The notes: generated by a model from the sequence alone, not told the origin. A stretch of 17,282 nt of DNA from CAG-917 sp028724485 (GCA_028724485.1 JAQYCY010000014.1:1-17282); one strand, 5' to 3'. Positions 8,242 through 15,657 are shown, counted from the stretch's first letter. Program-made: numbers and translations.

Positions 8242-8310
8242 AAAAGCACCCCCAAAAGTCAACAAACGAAAACTTTTGGCGGTGCTTTTCATTTTAAGGT
8301 GCTTTTTTTT
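8242..8310. terminator. bidirectional terminator between the hydrogenase operon and glyQS
   Basis: An 18-position stem pairs 8242-8259 with 8272-8289, with one C-C mismatch (8251/8280). A T run follows on the + strand, and the complementary A run before 8242 gives a T run on the minus strand, so it can end both convergent units. A second copy of the 3' arm, GGTGCTTTT (8298-8306), is followed by four more T residues, so the 5' arm could pair with either. Confidence 0.88.
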
Positions 8311-8396
8311 ATTTATCGATAATCAAACAGTTAGCCGTAGCCTAAACAGATCGGACTAAATAATCGTTAAAGCGTTTGGCTATATATTTTGTAAAA

Positions 8397-9779
8397 TCAA
8401 TATTCAAATTCCTTTTCAAAATAGGCTTTAAGGTCGTCGATTTTAATTCTTACCTGCGCCATAGTGTCACGCTCACGAACGGTGACTGTGTCGTCCTCTA
8501 AGGTATCGAAGTCAACGGTTACGCAAAACGGCGTGCCGATTTCGTCTTGGCGACGATAACGTTTTCCGATTGAGCCTGTTGTATCGAAGTCAACCGAATA
8601 ATGCTTAGATAGCATTTTGAACAATTCTTCCGCCTTTTCGTTAAGTTGTTTTTGAAGCGGAAGCACGGCGATTTTGATAGGAGCAAGAGCAGGGTGAAAA
8701 TGAAGCACGACTCTGGTGTCGCCGTCGATTTCTTCTTCCTCGTAAGCGTTGCACATAAAGGCAAGGAAAGCTCTGTCTGCGCCGAGTGAAGGCTCGATGA
8801 CGTACGGAACGTATTTTTCATTCGTCACAGGGTCTATATAGCTAAGGTCTTTGCCAGATTCCTTGATATGTTGATTTAAGTCGTAATCTGTTCTGTCTGC
8901 AACGCCCCAAAGTTCGCCCCAACCGAACGGGAACAAAAACTCAAAGTCGGTCGTCGCTTTGCTATAAAAGCAAAGTTCTTCTTTGTCGTGGTCGCGAAGT
9001 TTAAGGTTCTCGTCTTTCATTCCGAGTTCTAAAAGCCAGTTGTGGCAGAAATTCTTCCAATAGTTAAACCATTCGAGGTCTGTACCCGGTTTGCAGAAGA
9101 ATTCGAGTTCCATTTGTTCAAATTCGCGAATTCTGAAAATGAAGTTGCCGGGGGTAATTTCGTTTCTGAAAGATTTACCGATTTGTCCTATGCCGAACGG
9201 AACTTTTTTTCTCGTCGTGCGTTGAACGTTTTTGAAGTTTACGAAAATGCCTTGCGCAGTTTCCGGACGAAGATATACGGTTGACGTGCTGTCTTCGGTT
9301 ACGCCGATAAAAGTTTTAAACATAAGATTGAATTTTCTTATCGGAGTAAACTCGCTTTTGCCACAAATAGGGCAAGTGATTTTGTTGTCGGCAATGTATT
9401 TTTCCATTTGTTCGTTTGTCCACGAAGCAATGTTTTCTTCAATGCCTTTCTTTTTCATATATTCTTCAATCAAAGTATCGGCTCTGTGACGGGCCTTGCA
9501 ACCTTTGCAGTCCAAAAGCGGGTCGCTGAAACCGCCGATGTGACCCGAAGCTCTCCAAGTGCTCGGATTCATCAAAATTGCGCTGTCGAGTCCGACGTTA
9601 TATTCCGATTCGGTGATGAATTTTTTGAACCATGCTTGCTTGATATTGTTTTTAAGCAAGACGCCAAGAGGACCGTAGTCCCAAGAATTTGACAAACCGC
9701 CGTAGATTTCGCTGCCCGGATAAATGAAGCCACGGTTTTTAGCCAAAGCGACAAGTTTGTCCATTGTAAGTTTTGCCAT
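8397..9779 (-). CDS. glyQS: glycine-tRNA ligase, single-chain dimeric type
   Basis: This class II aminoacyl-tRNA synthetase charges tRNA-Gly. It is 460 residues, the usual size for the alpha2 GlyRS of Gram-positive bacteria, not the split alpha/beta form. It opens with the family hallmark GFIYPGSEIYGG. An insertion has two Cys pairs, CKGC (91/94) and CPIC (136/139), probably binding zinc. Class II motif 2 is seen around FRNEITPGNFIFRIREFEQMELEFF, and motif 3 around GADRAFLAF. The C-terminal anticodon-binding domain begins near LAPIKIAVLPLQ. The start has AGGAG about 8 nt upstream on the minus strand, with a good promoter behind it. It is convergent with the hydrogenase operon and functionally unrelated to it. 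The leader is too short for a T-box. Confidence 0.97.
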   Translation of the reverse strand: MAKLTMDKLVALAKNRGFIYPGSEIYGGLSNSWDYGPLGVLLKNNIKQAWFKKFITESEYNVGLDSAILMNPSTWRASGHIGGFSDPLLDCKGCKARHRADTLIEEYMKKKGIEENIASWTNEQMEKYIADNKITCPICGKSEFTPIRKFNLMFKTFIGVTEDSTSTVYLRPETAQGIFVNFKNVQRTTRKKVPFGIGQIGKSFRNEITPGNFIFRIREFEQMELEFFCKPGTDLEWFNYWKNFCHNWLLELGMKDENLKLRDHDKEELCFYSKATTDFEFLFPFGWGELWGVADRTDYDLNQHIKESGKDLSYIDPVTNEKYVPYVIEPSLGADRAFLAFMCNAYEEEEIDGDTRVVLHFHPALAPIKIAVLPLQKQLNEKAEELFKMLSKHYSVDFDTTGSIGKRYRRQDEIGTPFCVTVDFDTLEDDTVTVRERDTMAQVRIKIDDLKAYFEKEFEY

Positions 9780-9844
9780 ATCGCATACTCCTGAAAATTA
9801 AATATAATAACAAACTAAAGATAATAGAATTATCGTTCGTCAAA

Positions 9845-9873
9845 ATAATATTATATACTTTTGCCTATGTCAA
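9845..9873 (-). promoter_or_regulatory. sigma-A promoter for glyQS
   Basis: On the minus strand a perfect -35 TTGACA (9873-9868) and a -10 TATTAT (9850-9845) are exactly 17 bases apart. This predicts a leader of roughly 60 bases before the glyQS ATG. A TATAAT four to five bases nearer the -35 is spaced only 12 bases away and is less likely to be used. Confidence 0.75.
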
Positions 9874-9968
9874 GTATTCCGACATTTTTAAAAAATTATC
9901 ACACAATTTTTGCGCCTTGCGTAAATTGAAGTATGGGGAAACCCAATAAAGAAAAGGAGGTGCAAAAA

Positions 9969-10157
9969 ATGAACGGATGCTTTGGTCAAAACGGTTGCGG
10001 TTGTAATTGCTGTGACCTTATTTTGTTGCTTTTACTCTTATCGTGTTGCGGATGCGGCTGTGGCTGCGGATGCAACGGGGGCGGTGGCTGCGATATTTGC
10101 AGTTGTTTGCCATTACTTATCATCTTATGCTGCTGCGGCGGATGCGGATGTAAGTAA
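9969..10157 (+). CDS. small cysteine- and glycine-rich protein, 62 residues with 19 Cys
   Basis: The protein has alternating Gly/Cys tracts (residues 4-15, 26-35, 56-61) separated by two hydrophobic runs, LILLLLLL (17-24) and LPLLIIL (47-53). It resembles the poorly studied high-cysteine mini-proteins that automated annotation of Clostridia names chorion class high-cysteine protein; that is recall only. Function is unknown. Possibilities are a membrane-associated metal or Fe-S-binding peptide, a surface or spore-coat component, or a modified peptide. The start at 9969 is decided by a near-perfect ribosome-binding site, AAAGGAGGT (9954-9962), at ideal spacing. An ATG at 9933 would add 12 polar residues but has no such site. 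It is divergent from glyQS and followed by two hairpins, so it is probably a single-gene unit. Confidence 0.7.
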   Translation: MNGCFGQNGCGCNCCDLILLLLLLSCCGCGCGCGCNGGGGCDICSCLPLLIILCCCGGCGCK

Positions 10158-10170
10158 CACTCTTTTCAAC

Positions 10171-10224
10171 GGGAGAGTTTCTCTCCCTGAGCGGGCGGTG
10201 GCTTTGCCACCGCCTTATTCTTTT
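10171..10224 (+). terminator. tandem triloop hairpins ending the Cys-rich gene
   Basis: Two perfect hairpins lie six bases apart, each closed by a TTT loop. GGGAGAG pairs with CTCTCCC (10171-10187), and GGCGGTGGC pairs with GCCACCGCC (10194-10214). The second is followed by TTATTCTTTT, so it is the likely terminator. The first has no T run and may stabilise the mRNA. Confidence 0.8.
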
Positions 10225-10393
10225 GGGAAACAAGTCGAAATGAAACGTAAAATACGTTGGTTAAAATTCATTATTTAAAAAACAGCTGAATTAAAAAGCC
10301 GAATCAATACTACGTTTATGTTTAAAAATTCGTTTTAAAAATCTTGTTGTTGCCTTAAAGCATAGGTCAATTCTTGCAAACATAGCATATAAA

Positions 10394-10855
10394 GTGAAAA
10401 CTTTTAAAATGCTCAGTGCGGCAACGGCGTCGCTGTTTTTAATGCTATTGTTTGCTTATGCTAATGCAATGGTGATAAGTCTTGACGGCGGATTTTATTG
10501 CGGACTAAATTTGCCTGCGTTTAAGCCGACTAATTTGCTTATGGAAATTTTAGAGCCGATAAATTACGGCGTGCAAATATGGGTGGTGGCAACGCTCGTT
10601 TCCAAACGCAATTTCAAAGCGGAATTTTGGTTTCTCGTGCTTACAAACGTTTTAAGTTTGTTTGTACTTGTATTTATGTTTGCCTTAAAGAAGATATTTG
10701 CGGCGACTATACTTTTGGGTGTTACGCTTACACTTGAAATAATAACGCTAATAAAACTTGCCGTACACAAAAACGCTTGGATTCCGTATTTATTTACGGT
10801 TGCGCTTAACAGTTATCTTTTTATCGTTATGATATGGATTGCGATGAACAACTGA
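10394..10855 (+). CDS. membrane protein, probable divergent TspO/MBR family
   Basis: The protein is up to 153 residues with about five hydrophobic segments (roughly 8-26, 56-68, 77-95, 101-122, 130-150). TspO/MBR proteins have about this length and five helices, and bind porphyrins and other hydrophobic ligands. Matching landmarks are GLNLPAFKPTN in the first loop and WIPYLFTVALNSYL near the C-terminus, the latter like the PYL..v..A..LN of TspO. Many of the tryptophans that give the family its name are missing, so this is a divergent member or a look-alike. The start is uncertain: GTG at 10394 (MKTFKM) or ATG at 10409, neither with a clear Shine-Dalgarno site. It stands alone between AT-rich gaps, and no function is suggested by neighbours. 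Confidence 0.6.
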   Translation: MKTFKMLSAATASLFLMLLFAYANAMVISLDGGFYCGLNLPAFKPTNLLMEILEPINYGVQIWVVATLVSKRNFKAEFWFLVLTNVLSLFVLVFMFALKKIFAATILLGVTLTLEIITLIKLAVHKNAWIPYLFTVALNSYLFIVMIWIAMNN

Positions 10856-10992
10856 TTTAAGTCGACAAAAAGTATCGATATACGAATACGGCTACAATAA
10901 AGGTAGATAATAACTATAATTGTAAAACTATGTTCAAAACAATGAAAACAAAAAAGCGATACGCAAAATAGCTAAAACTAAAAAGTAAAATG

Positions 10993-11040
10993 CTTAAAAT
11001 TATGCAAATTTAAAAATAATAAACTTAAAAATTATGCAAA
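10993..11040 (+). repeat. imperfect direct repeat upstream of coaX
   Basis: CTTAAAATTATGCAAA (10993-11008) recurs at 11024-11040 with one extra A, a 31-base period (three helical turns). It lies upstream of the coaX promoter and could be a pair of protein-binding sites, or chance in an AT-rich gap. The rest of the 10856-11123 gap shows no gene. Confidence 0.35.
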
Positions 11041-11071
11041 ATGCAAAAAACAATCTTTTACACTCAATAAC

Positions 11072-11100
11072 TTGTAATATTTTCCTTATTTTGTTATAAT
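11072..11100 (+). promoter_or_regulatory. extended -10 sigma-A promoter for coaX
   Basis: TTGTAA (11072-11077) and a perfect TATAAT (11095-11100) are 17 bases apart. A TG at 11092-11093, one base before the hexamer, makes it an extended -10. Transcription would begin about 17 bases before the coaX ATG. Confidence 0.8.
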
Positions 11101-11123
11101 TAAAAAAAATAATAGAGGGTACT

Positions 11124-11897
11124 ATGCTTCTTGTTATGGACATAGGCAACACCAATCTCAAAATCGGCGTTTACAACGGCGACGAGTTGCTTGCCACTTG
11201 GAGAATTTCAACAGAATACACGCGTACCGCCGACGAATACGGAATGGTGCTTTACGACCTTTTGGCGACAAAAAACGTCAGTTTTAAAGACGTGCGCGGC
11301 ATTATTATTTCATCGGTTGCCCCCAGCCTTAACTACACAATAGAGCACATGTGCTTTTATTATACGGGTATAAAACCTATCGTCGTTGACAGCGAAACGG
11401 CAACGGGGCTTAAAATCGGCTACGACAATCCGTCCGAACTCGGCTCCGACCGAATTGTCGACGCAACGGCAGGCTATCATCTTTACGGCGGACCTGTTAT
11501 CGTTATCGATTTCGGAAGCGCAACGACGTTCAACGCCGTTACGGAAAACGGCGAATATTTGGGCGGCGCAATTGCTCCGGGAATTAAAACTGCGACTGAA
11601 TCGCTTGTTATGACGGCGGCAAAGCTTCCGAGAATCGAACTCACCAAACCCGAAAGCGTCATCGGCACAAATACAAAAAGCTGTATGCAGTCGGGTATTG
11701 TTTACGGCTATACGGGACTTGTCGATTATATTGTAAAAAAGATGAAAGAAGACAGCCGTTTAAGCTCTGCAAAAGTAATAGCCACGGGTGGCTTGTCCGA
11801 ACTTATCGATAACAGCGAAATGATTATCGATAAAATCGACAGAGCCTTGGCAATCAAAGGACTTAAAATCATTTACGATTTGAACAAAATTAACTAA
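11124..11897 (+). CDS. coaX: type III pantothenate kinase
   Basis: CoaX catalyses the first step of coenzyme A synthesis, phosphorylating pantothenate with ATP. It belongs to the ASKHA fold and typically needs a monovalent cation. The 257-residue length is normal. Seen in order are the phosphate-binding MDIGNTNLK with Asp6, the substrate-pocket GSDR (107-110), and IDFGSATTFNAV with Asp129, followed by YLGGAIAPGI. The start has AGAGGG (11114-11119) just upstream and follows a strong promoter by only about two dozen bases. No transcription factor gene (BirA-like) or biotin protein ligase is next to it, unlike in some Clostridia. CoA supply links loosely to the PPTase and ACP genes further downstream. 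Confidence 0.96.
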   Translation: MLLVMDIGNTNLKIGVYNGDELLATWRISTEYTRTADEYGMVLYDLLATKNVSFKDVRGIIISSVAPSLNYTIEHMCFYYTGIKPIVVDSETATGLKIGYDNPSELGSDRIVDATAGYHLYGGPVIVIDFGSATTFNAVTENGEYLGGAIAPGIKTATESLVMTAAKLPRIELTKPESVIGTNTKSCMQSGIVYGYTGLVDYIVKKMKEDSRLSSAKVIATGGLSELIDNSEMIIDKIDRALAIKGLKIIYDLNKIN

Positions 11898-11937
11898 ATA
11901 ACGAAATAGGCTAAATAACAGAACAAGCTAACGATAT

Positions 11938-11967
11938 AAGATAGCAACAAACTAAGATAGCAACAAA
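11938..11967 (+). repeat. 14-base tandem direct repeat in the coaX-hom gap
   Basis: AAGATAGCAACAAA occurs at 11938-11951 and 11954-11967, separated by two bases. The surrounding gap (11898-12065) is A-rich with several GCTAAATAA-like words. No gene or terminator with a clear T run was found in it. Confidence 0.5.
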
Positions 11968-12051
11968 ATAAACTAAAAAAGCTAAATAATGGTTAGTAAA
12001 AAAAATTGTTTGGCAGGCAATAGTTGAAAATCGCAGAAAGCGAAAAAGGAT

Positions 12052-12097
12052 AACGCAAATTAAAGTTTAAAACGCCGTTGCGTTTTAAAATCAGGAG
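12052..12097 (+). promoter_or_regulatory. hairpin with a competing alternative pairing in the hom leader
   Basis: TTTAAAACGC (12066-12075) and GCGTTTTAAA (12080-12089) form a perfect 10-bp stem with a CGTT loop, ending three bases before the AGGAG of hom. AACGCAA (12052-12058) can instead pair with TTGCGTT (12078-12084), which would break that stem. This could be a leader switch or a coaX terminator with a poor T run. No leader peptide was seen. Confidence 0.4.
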
Positions 12098-12102
12098 TAT
12101 AT

Positions 12103-13383
12103 ATGAAAAAAGTTGGCGTAGCATTACTTGGACTCGGAACCGTCGGCGGCGGAACGTATGAGATTTTGACAAAAAACCGCGAATATTTCCGTGAAACGTT
12201 GGGACTTGACGTAGAAGTCAAAGCCGTTTTGGAAAAAAACGTCGAAAGAGCTAAATCGCTCGGTGTAGACGAAAAAATCGTGTCTTGCGACATTAAGTGC
12301 GTTACGGAAAATCCGGAAATCGATATAGTGGCGGAATTTTTCGGTGGAATAGAACCTGCAAGAACGTTCCTTCTTGCTTCGTTAAAAGCAGGCAAGAGCA
12401 TAGTCACGGCAAACAAAGAGCTTTTCTCGAAACATTGGTTCGAGCTTGAAGCCGCCGCAAAAGAAACGGGCGCAGGACTTTATTTCGAAGCAAGCTGCGT
12501 CGGCGGCGTACCTATCATCAGAACTATCGAAGAAGGTATGCAAGCAAACCATATTGAGGAGATTAAAGGCATAATCAACGGCACGACAAACTACATTTTG
12601 ACCGCTATGAGCGATGAAGGCAGCGAGTACGACGTTGCGCTTAAAAGAGCGCAAGAACTCGGTTACGCCGAATTTGATCCGACTGCGGACGTTGAAGGCT
12701 TTGACGCCACCTACAAAATTTCGATTTTATCGACGCTTGCTTATCATAAGCGCATACCTATTGAAAAAGTGTCAAGAGAGGGCATTTCAAAGGTAGATGC
12801 CGCCGACATTAAAATCGGCAAAGAACTCGGATACACGATGAAACTTCTTGCTTTGTCTAAAAATAAAAACGGCAAAATCGAAGCAAGAGTAGCGCCTGTT
12901 TTCGTTCCGACAACGCATCCGCTTGCATCGGTAAAAGGCTCGTTCAACGCCGTCTATTTGCACGGCGACTCGGTAGACGACATTATGCTTTACGGACGCG
13001 GCGCAGGAGCTTTGCCTACGGGAAGCGCAATCGTAAGCGACATTCTCTATTGCGCAAAGCAAACCGAACATAAGCGTTATCCGTTTGCGGAAAACGTTGC
13101 GTCTAATAGCGGCGATTTTATAAGCGATTACGTTGCTAAGTTCTATATCCGTTTATCGGCTGAGGACGTCGAGGGTGTGCTTGCAAAAATCACGAGCGTC
13201 CTTAAAAATAAAAACATCAATATCGAAGCCGTTCTTCAAAAGAAGCCTGTTTCTAAGGACAATGCGCAGATTGTTTTTGTCACCGATAACGTAAAAGAAA
13301 GCAGTATCAAAAAAGCTATTGAAGAAATCAAAAATCTCGGAGCGGTCAAGCAAGTCGAATCGCTTTATCGAGTAGAGGAGTAA
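12103..13383 (+). CDS. hom: homoserine dehydrogenase with C-terminal ACT domain
   Basis: The enzyme reduces aspartate semialdehyde to homoserine with NAD(P)H, the branch point to threonine and methionine. It is 426 residues, as usual for the monofunctional type. The N-terminal Rossmann motif is GLGTVGGGTYEIL (10-22). Next come the VTANKE loop with Lys105, the INGTTNYIL signature (158-166), and ADVEGFDATYKI with the catalytic Asp196 and Lys205. Residues from about 345 form an ACT domain, the usual site of threonine feedback inhibition. The start is set by CAGGAG (12092-12097). It ends two bases before the malQ start, so the two are co-transcribed, an unusual pairing of amino-acid and glucan metabolism. 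Confidence 0.97.
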   Translation: MKKVGVALLGLGTVGGGTYEILTKNREYFRETLGLDVEVKAVLEKNVERAKSLGVDEKIVSCDIKCVTENPEIDIVAEFFGGIEPARTFLLASLKAGKSIVTANKELFSKHWFELEAAAKETGAGLYFEASCVGGVPIIRTIEEGMQANHIEEIKGIINGTTNYILTAMSDEGSEYDVALKRAQELGYAEFDPTADVEGFDATYKISILSTLAYHKRIPIEKVSREGISKVDAADIKIGKELGYTMKLLALSKNKNGKIEARVAPVFVPTTHPLASVKGSFNAVYLHGDSVDDIMLYGRGAGALPTGSAIVSDILYCAKQTEHKRYPFAENVASNSGDFISDYVAKFYIRLSAEDVEGVLAKITSVLKNKNINIEAVLQKKPVSKDNAQIVFVTDNVKESSIKKAIEEIKNLGAVKQVESLYRVEE

Positions 13384-13385
13384 TT

Positions 13386-14900
13386 TTGGATATCGAAAGG
13401 TCTTCGGGAGTATTATGCAATATTTCATCGTTGCCTAGCAAATTCGGCATAGGCAATTTTTCCCGTGACGCCGAAAGTTTTGCTACCACTATTTACGATA
13501 TGGGCTTCCGTTGGTGGCAGATGCTTCCGCTTACGGCAATAGGCGCAGGCAATTCTCCGTATTCCGGACTTAGCACTTATGCAGGAAACTATTTGTATAT
13601 AAATCCGTACGAACTTATGGACTTAGGTCTTTTAACTCGTGACGAGGCTAATAATGCAAAATACAACGGTTCGCCTTACAGAGTCGATTACAATTTTGCT
13701 AAATGGAACGTTAAAAACTTTTTGCAAATTGCCTTTAACAGATTGGACGATGAGTTTAAAAAGAAAATCGAAGCGTTCAAAAAACAAGAAGGCGAGTGGC
13801 TTGAAAACTACGCCGTATTCCAAGCGATTGCAGAACAGTTCGGCACAAAGTGGTGGGAATGGGAAAAAGGTCTTCGCGACCACGACCAAAAAGCTATCGA
13901 AGCCTTTAAAAGAGCCAATAAAGAAAGATATGAGTATTTTGTTTTCGAGCAGTACGAGTTTTATAGAGAATGGTACGCTTTAAAAGCAAAAATAAACGAA
14001 ATCGGAATTAAAATCATAGGCGACTTGCCTTTTTACGTCGCTCGGGATAGCGTTGACGTTTGGGCAAATCCTAAACAGTTTGACCTTGACGGGGCATATC
14101 GTCCTAAAACGGTGGCCGGAGTTCCACCCGACGCTTTTTCGGCGGACGGTCAGCTTTGGGGCAATCCGTGTTACAATTTCGACGAAATGAAAAAGGATAA
14201 TTACGGCTGGTGGCGCAAGCGTGTTTCGCATTGCTTTAAAATGTACGACGGTTTAAGACTTGACCATTTCAGAGCGTTTTACAATTATTTCGCAATCCCG
14301 TTCGGCGAAGAGACCGCTAAAAACGGAAAATTTATCGACGGTCCTAAAATGGAACTTATAAACCATTTTAAAAAAGACAACAAGAATGCGTTTATAATAG
14401 CGGAAGACCTTGGACTTTTGTCCGACGACGTTGTCGAGTTCATAAAAAAGACGGGACTTCCTGGAATGAAGATTTTTCAATTTGCATTTGACGGAACACC
14501 GTCTGCATATTTGCCGCACAACTACGATATAAATTGCGTGGCATATACGGGAACGCATGACAACAATACGACGCTCGGCTGGCTTTACGACACGAACGAA
14601 GGCGCAAGAAATTTCGCATTGAAGTATTGCGGTTTTTCGGGCGCAGGTTGGGGTGCAGGCGGTCCTAATTGCGGCTCGACAAAGGCGATTATAAAGACTA
14701 TTATCGCCTCGAGCGCTCGTCTTGCCGTCATTCCGCTTCAAGACCTTTTGGGCTACGGCGGCGATACAAGAATGAACGTCCCCGGCGTTGCTGAAGGAAA
14801 CTGGGAATTTCGTGTCGCTTACGATGCGCTTATGAGTCTTGACAGAACTTACTTTGCCGATATAAACGATACTTACGGAAGAACTTGCGGAAAGATATGA
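13386..14900 (+). CDS. malQ: 4-alpha-glucanotransferase (amylomaltase)
   Basis: This GH77 enzyme moves alpha-1,4-glucan segments between chains and releases glucose, processing maltodextrins or glycogen in the cytoplasm. At 504 residues it has the normal length. The start of the protein, RSSGVLCNISSLPSKFGIGNF, is the family hallmark. Catalytic residues are visible: nucleophile Asp293 in GLRLDHFRAF, acid/base Glu340 in IIAEDLG, and Asp392 in YTGTHDNNTTLGW. The start is TTG at 13386, with GAGGAG (13375-13380) five bases upstream; no in-frame ATG occurs before the conserved N-terminus, so the TTG is well supported. It overlaps the PPTase gene by four bases (ATGA). No other glycogen or maltose genes are in view. 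Confidence 0.96.
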   Translation: MDIERSSGVLCNISSLPSKFGIGNFSRDAESFATTIYDMGFRWWQMLPLTAIGAGNSPYSGLSTYAGNYLYINPYELMDLGLLTRDEANNAKYNGSPYRVDYNFAKWNVKNFLQIAFNRLDDEFKKKIEAFKKQEGEWLENYAVFQAIAEQFGTKWWEWEKGLRDHDQKAIEAFKRANKERYEYFVFEQYEFYREWYALKAKINEIGIKIIGDLPFYVARDSVDVWANPKQFDLDGAYRPKTVAGVPPDAFSADGQLWGNPCYNFDEMKKDNYGWWRKRVSHCFKMYDGLRLDHFRAFYNYFAIPFGEETAKNGKFIDGPKMELINHFKKDNKNAFIIAEDLGLLSDDVVEFIKKTGLPGMKIFQFAFDGTPSAYLPHNYDINCVAYTGTHDNNTTLGWLYDTNEGARNFALKYCGFSGAGWGAGGPNCGSTKAIIKTIIASSARLAVIPLQDLLGYGGDTRMNVPGVAEGNWEFRVAYDALMSLDRTYFADINDTYGRTCGKI

Positions 14901-15343
14901 TAATCTTTTATAGGTTCGGAAAAGTCGATTCGGACGAATTTATTTTCGCCGCTTACGAAAAATATTGCGGTCTTAAAAATATCGATAGAAAGGAAAATAA
15001 AATCGTGCGTGACAAAAAGCCGCATTTTGAAAACGACGCCGTAAAATTCAATTTGTCACATACAAAAGACCTCACGGTGGTTGCGATGTCGGATTGCGAA
15101 GTCGGAATCGACGTTGAAAAAAGAAAGCCGCTTGACCAAAAACTTTGCAAGTATCTGGGCGTAGAAGATATAGACGACTTTGTAAGGTTAGAAGCGTGCG
15201 TAAAATACGACGGGCAAGGGCTTAAAGGTATAAGAAGCGTAAACGAAAAAGAATACGCCGTAAAAAATATAAATTTTTTTCACGATTACGCGCTTGCCGT
15301 GTGCGGCGATGAAGATGCGGAGTTTGTGGAGTTAAAGGAGTAA
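14897..15343 (+). CDS. compact Sfp-type 4'-phosphopantetheinyl transferase
   Basis: This family transfers phosphopantetheine from CoA onto a serine of carrier proteins. The protein is only 148 residues, while Sfp-like enzymes are usually about 220. The core is recognisable: FNLSHTKDLTVVA (51-63), then VGIDVEKRK with the metal-binding Asp72 and Glu74, and RLEACVKYDGQGL (97-109), which corresponds to the WxxKEAxxKxxGxGL helix with Glu99 and Lys103 retained. The usual Trp and the Lys before Glu are replaced by Arg or Leu, and the stretch between the two motifs is short. The start at 14897 overlaps the malQ stop as ATGA; a TTG at 14885 would add four residues. An ACP gene begins two bases after its stop, so that ACP is the obvious substrate. 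Confidence 0.8.
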   Translation: MIIFYRFGKVDSDEFIFAAYEKYCGLKNIDRKENKIVRDKKPHFENDAVKFNLSHTKDLTVVAMSDCEVGIDVEKRKPLDQKLCKYLGVEDIDDFVRLEACVKYDGQGLKGIRSVNEKEYAVKNINFFHDYALAVCGDEDAEFVELKE

Positions 15344-15345
15344 TT

Positions 15346-15588
15346 ATGACTAAAAACGAAATTTTGGAAAAACTTAAAGATATGGTTTGCGAACAACTCC
15401 GTTTAGAGCGTGATGCGGTTCAACTCGAAACGGAAATTATCAAAGGACTCGGAGCGGACTCCCTTGACCTTGTTGAGCTTTTGATGAACGTCGAAGCCGA
15501 ATGGAACATTATTGTGGACGATTCCGAAGTAGGCGATTTAAGACTCGTGTCGGACGTCGTCGATATGATTGAAAGAAAAACGAAATAA
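15346..15588 (+). CDS. acyl carrier protein
   Basis: The 80-residue acidic, helical protein carries acyl groups on a phosphopantetheine arm. The attachment serine is Ser39 in LGADSLDLVELLM, the canonical motif. The ribosome-binding site AAAGGAG lies at the end of the PPTase gene, and a long terminator follows, making this the last gene of the hom-malQ-PPTase-ACP unit. No fatty-acid synthesis genes (fabD, fabF, fabG, plsX) flank it, so it may be a second or specialised ACP rather than the housekeeping AcpP. The segment after helix II, EAEWNIIVDD, differs from the common EEFGIEIPD of fatty-acid ACPs. I therefore leave the symbol blank. Confidence 0.92.
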   Translation: MTKNEILEKLKDMVCEQLRLERDAVQLETEIIKGLGADSLDLVELLMNVEAEWNIIVDDSEVGDLRLVSDVVDMIERKTK

Positions 15589-15590
15589 TT

Positions 15591-15657
15591 AAAAGCCAAA
15601 CTCGATAATTGAAGTAAACTATGCTAAGTTCGCTTCATCGCCGAGTTTGGCTTTTTT
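15591..15657 (+). terminator. terminator of the hom-malQ-PPTase-ACP operon
   Basis: AAAAGCCAAACTCG (15591-15604) pairs perfectly over 14 bases with CGAGTTTGGCTTTT (15642-15655), and the T run continues to 15657. The long loop contains a GAAG/CTTC inner pairing. The A run before the stem could let it also work on the minus strand. Confidence 0.88.

Noticed and set aside
9780..9844. T-box leader for glyQS
   Set aside because: The predicted leader is only about 60 bases, with no T-box sequence or antiterminator; a sigma-A promoter sits directly behind it.
10011..10157. GC-rich repetitive tract (TGCGGC-like triplets) as a possible repeat array
   Set aside because: It is explained by Gly/Cys codon runs in the small protein, with a strong ribosome-binding site in the same frame.
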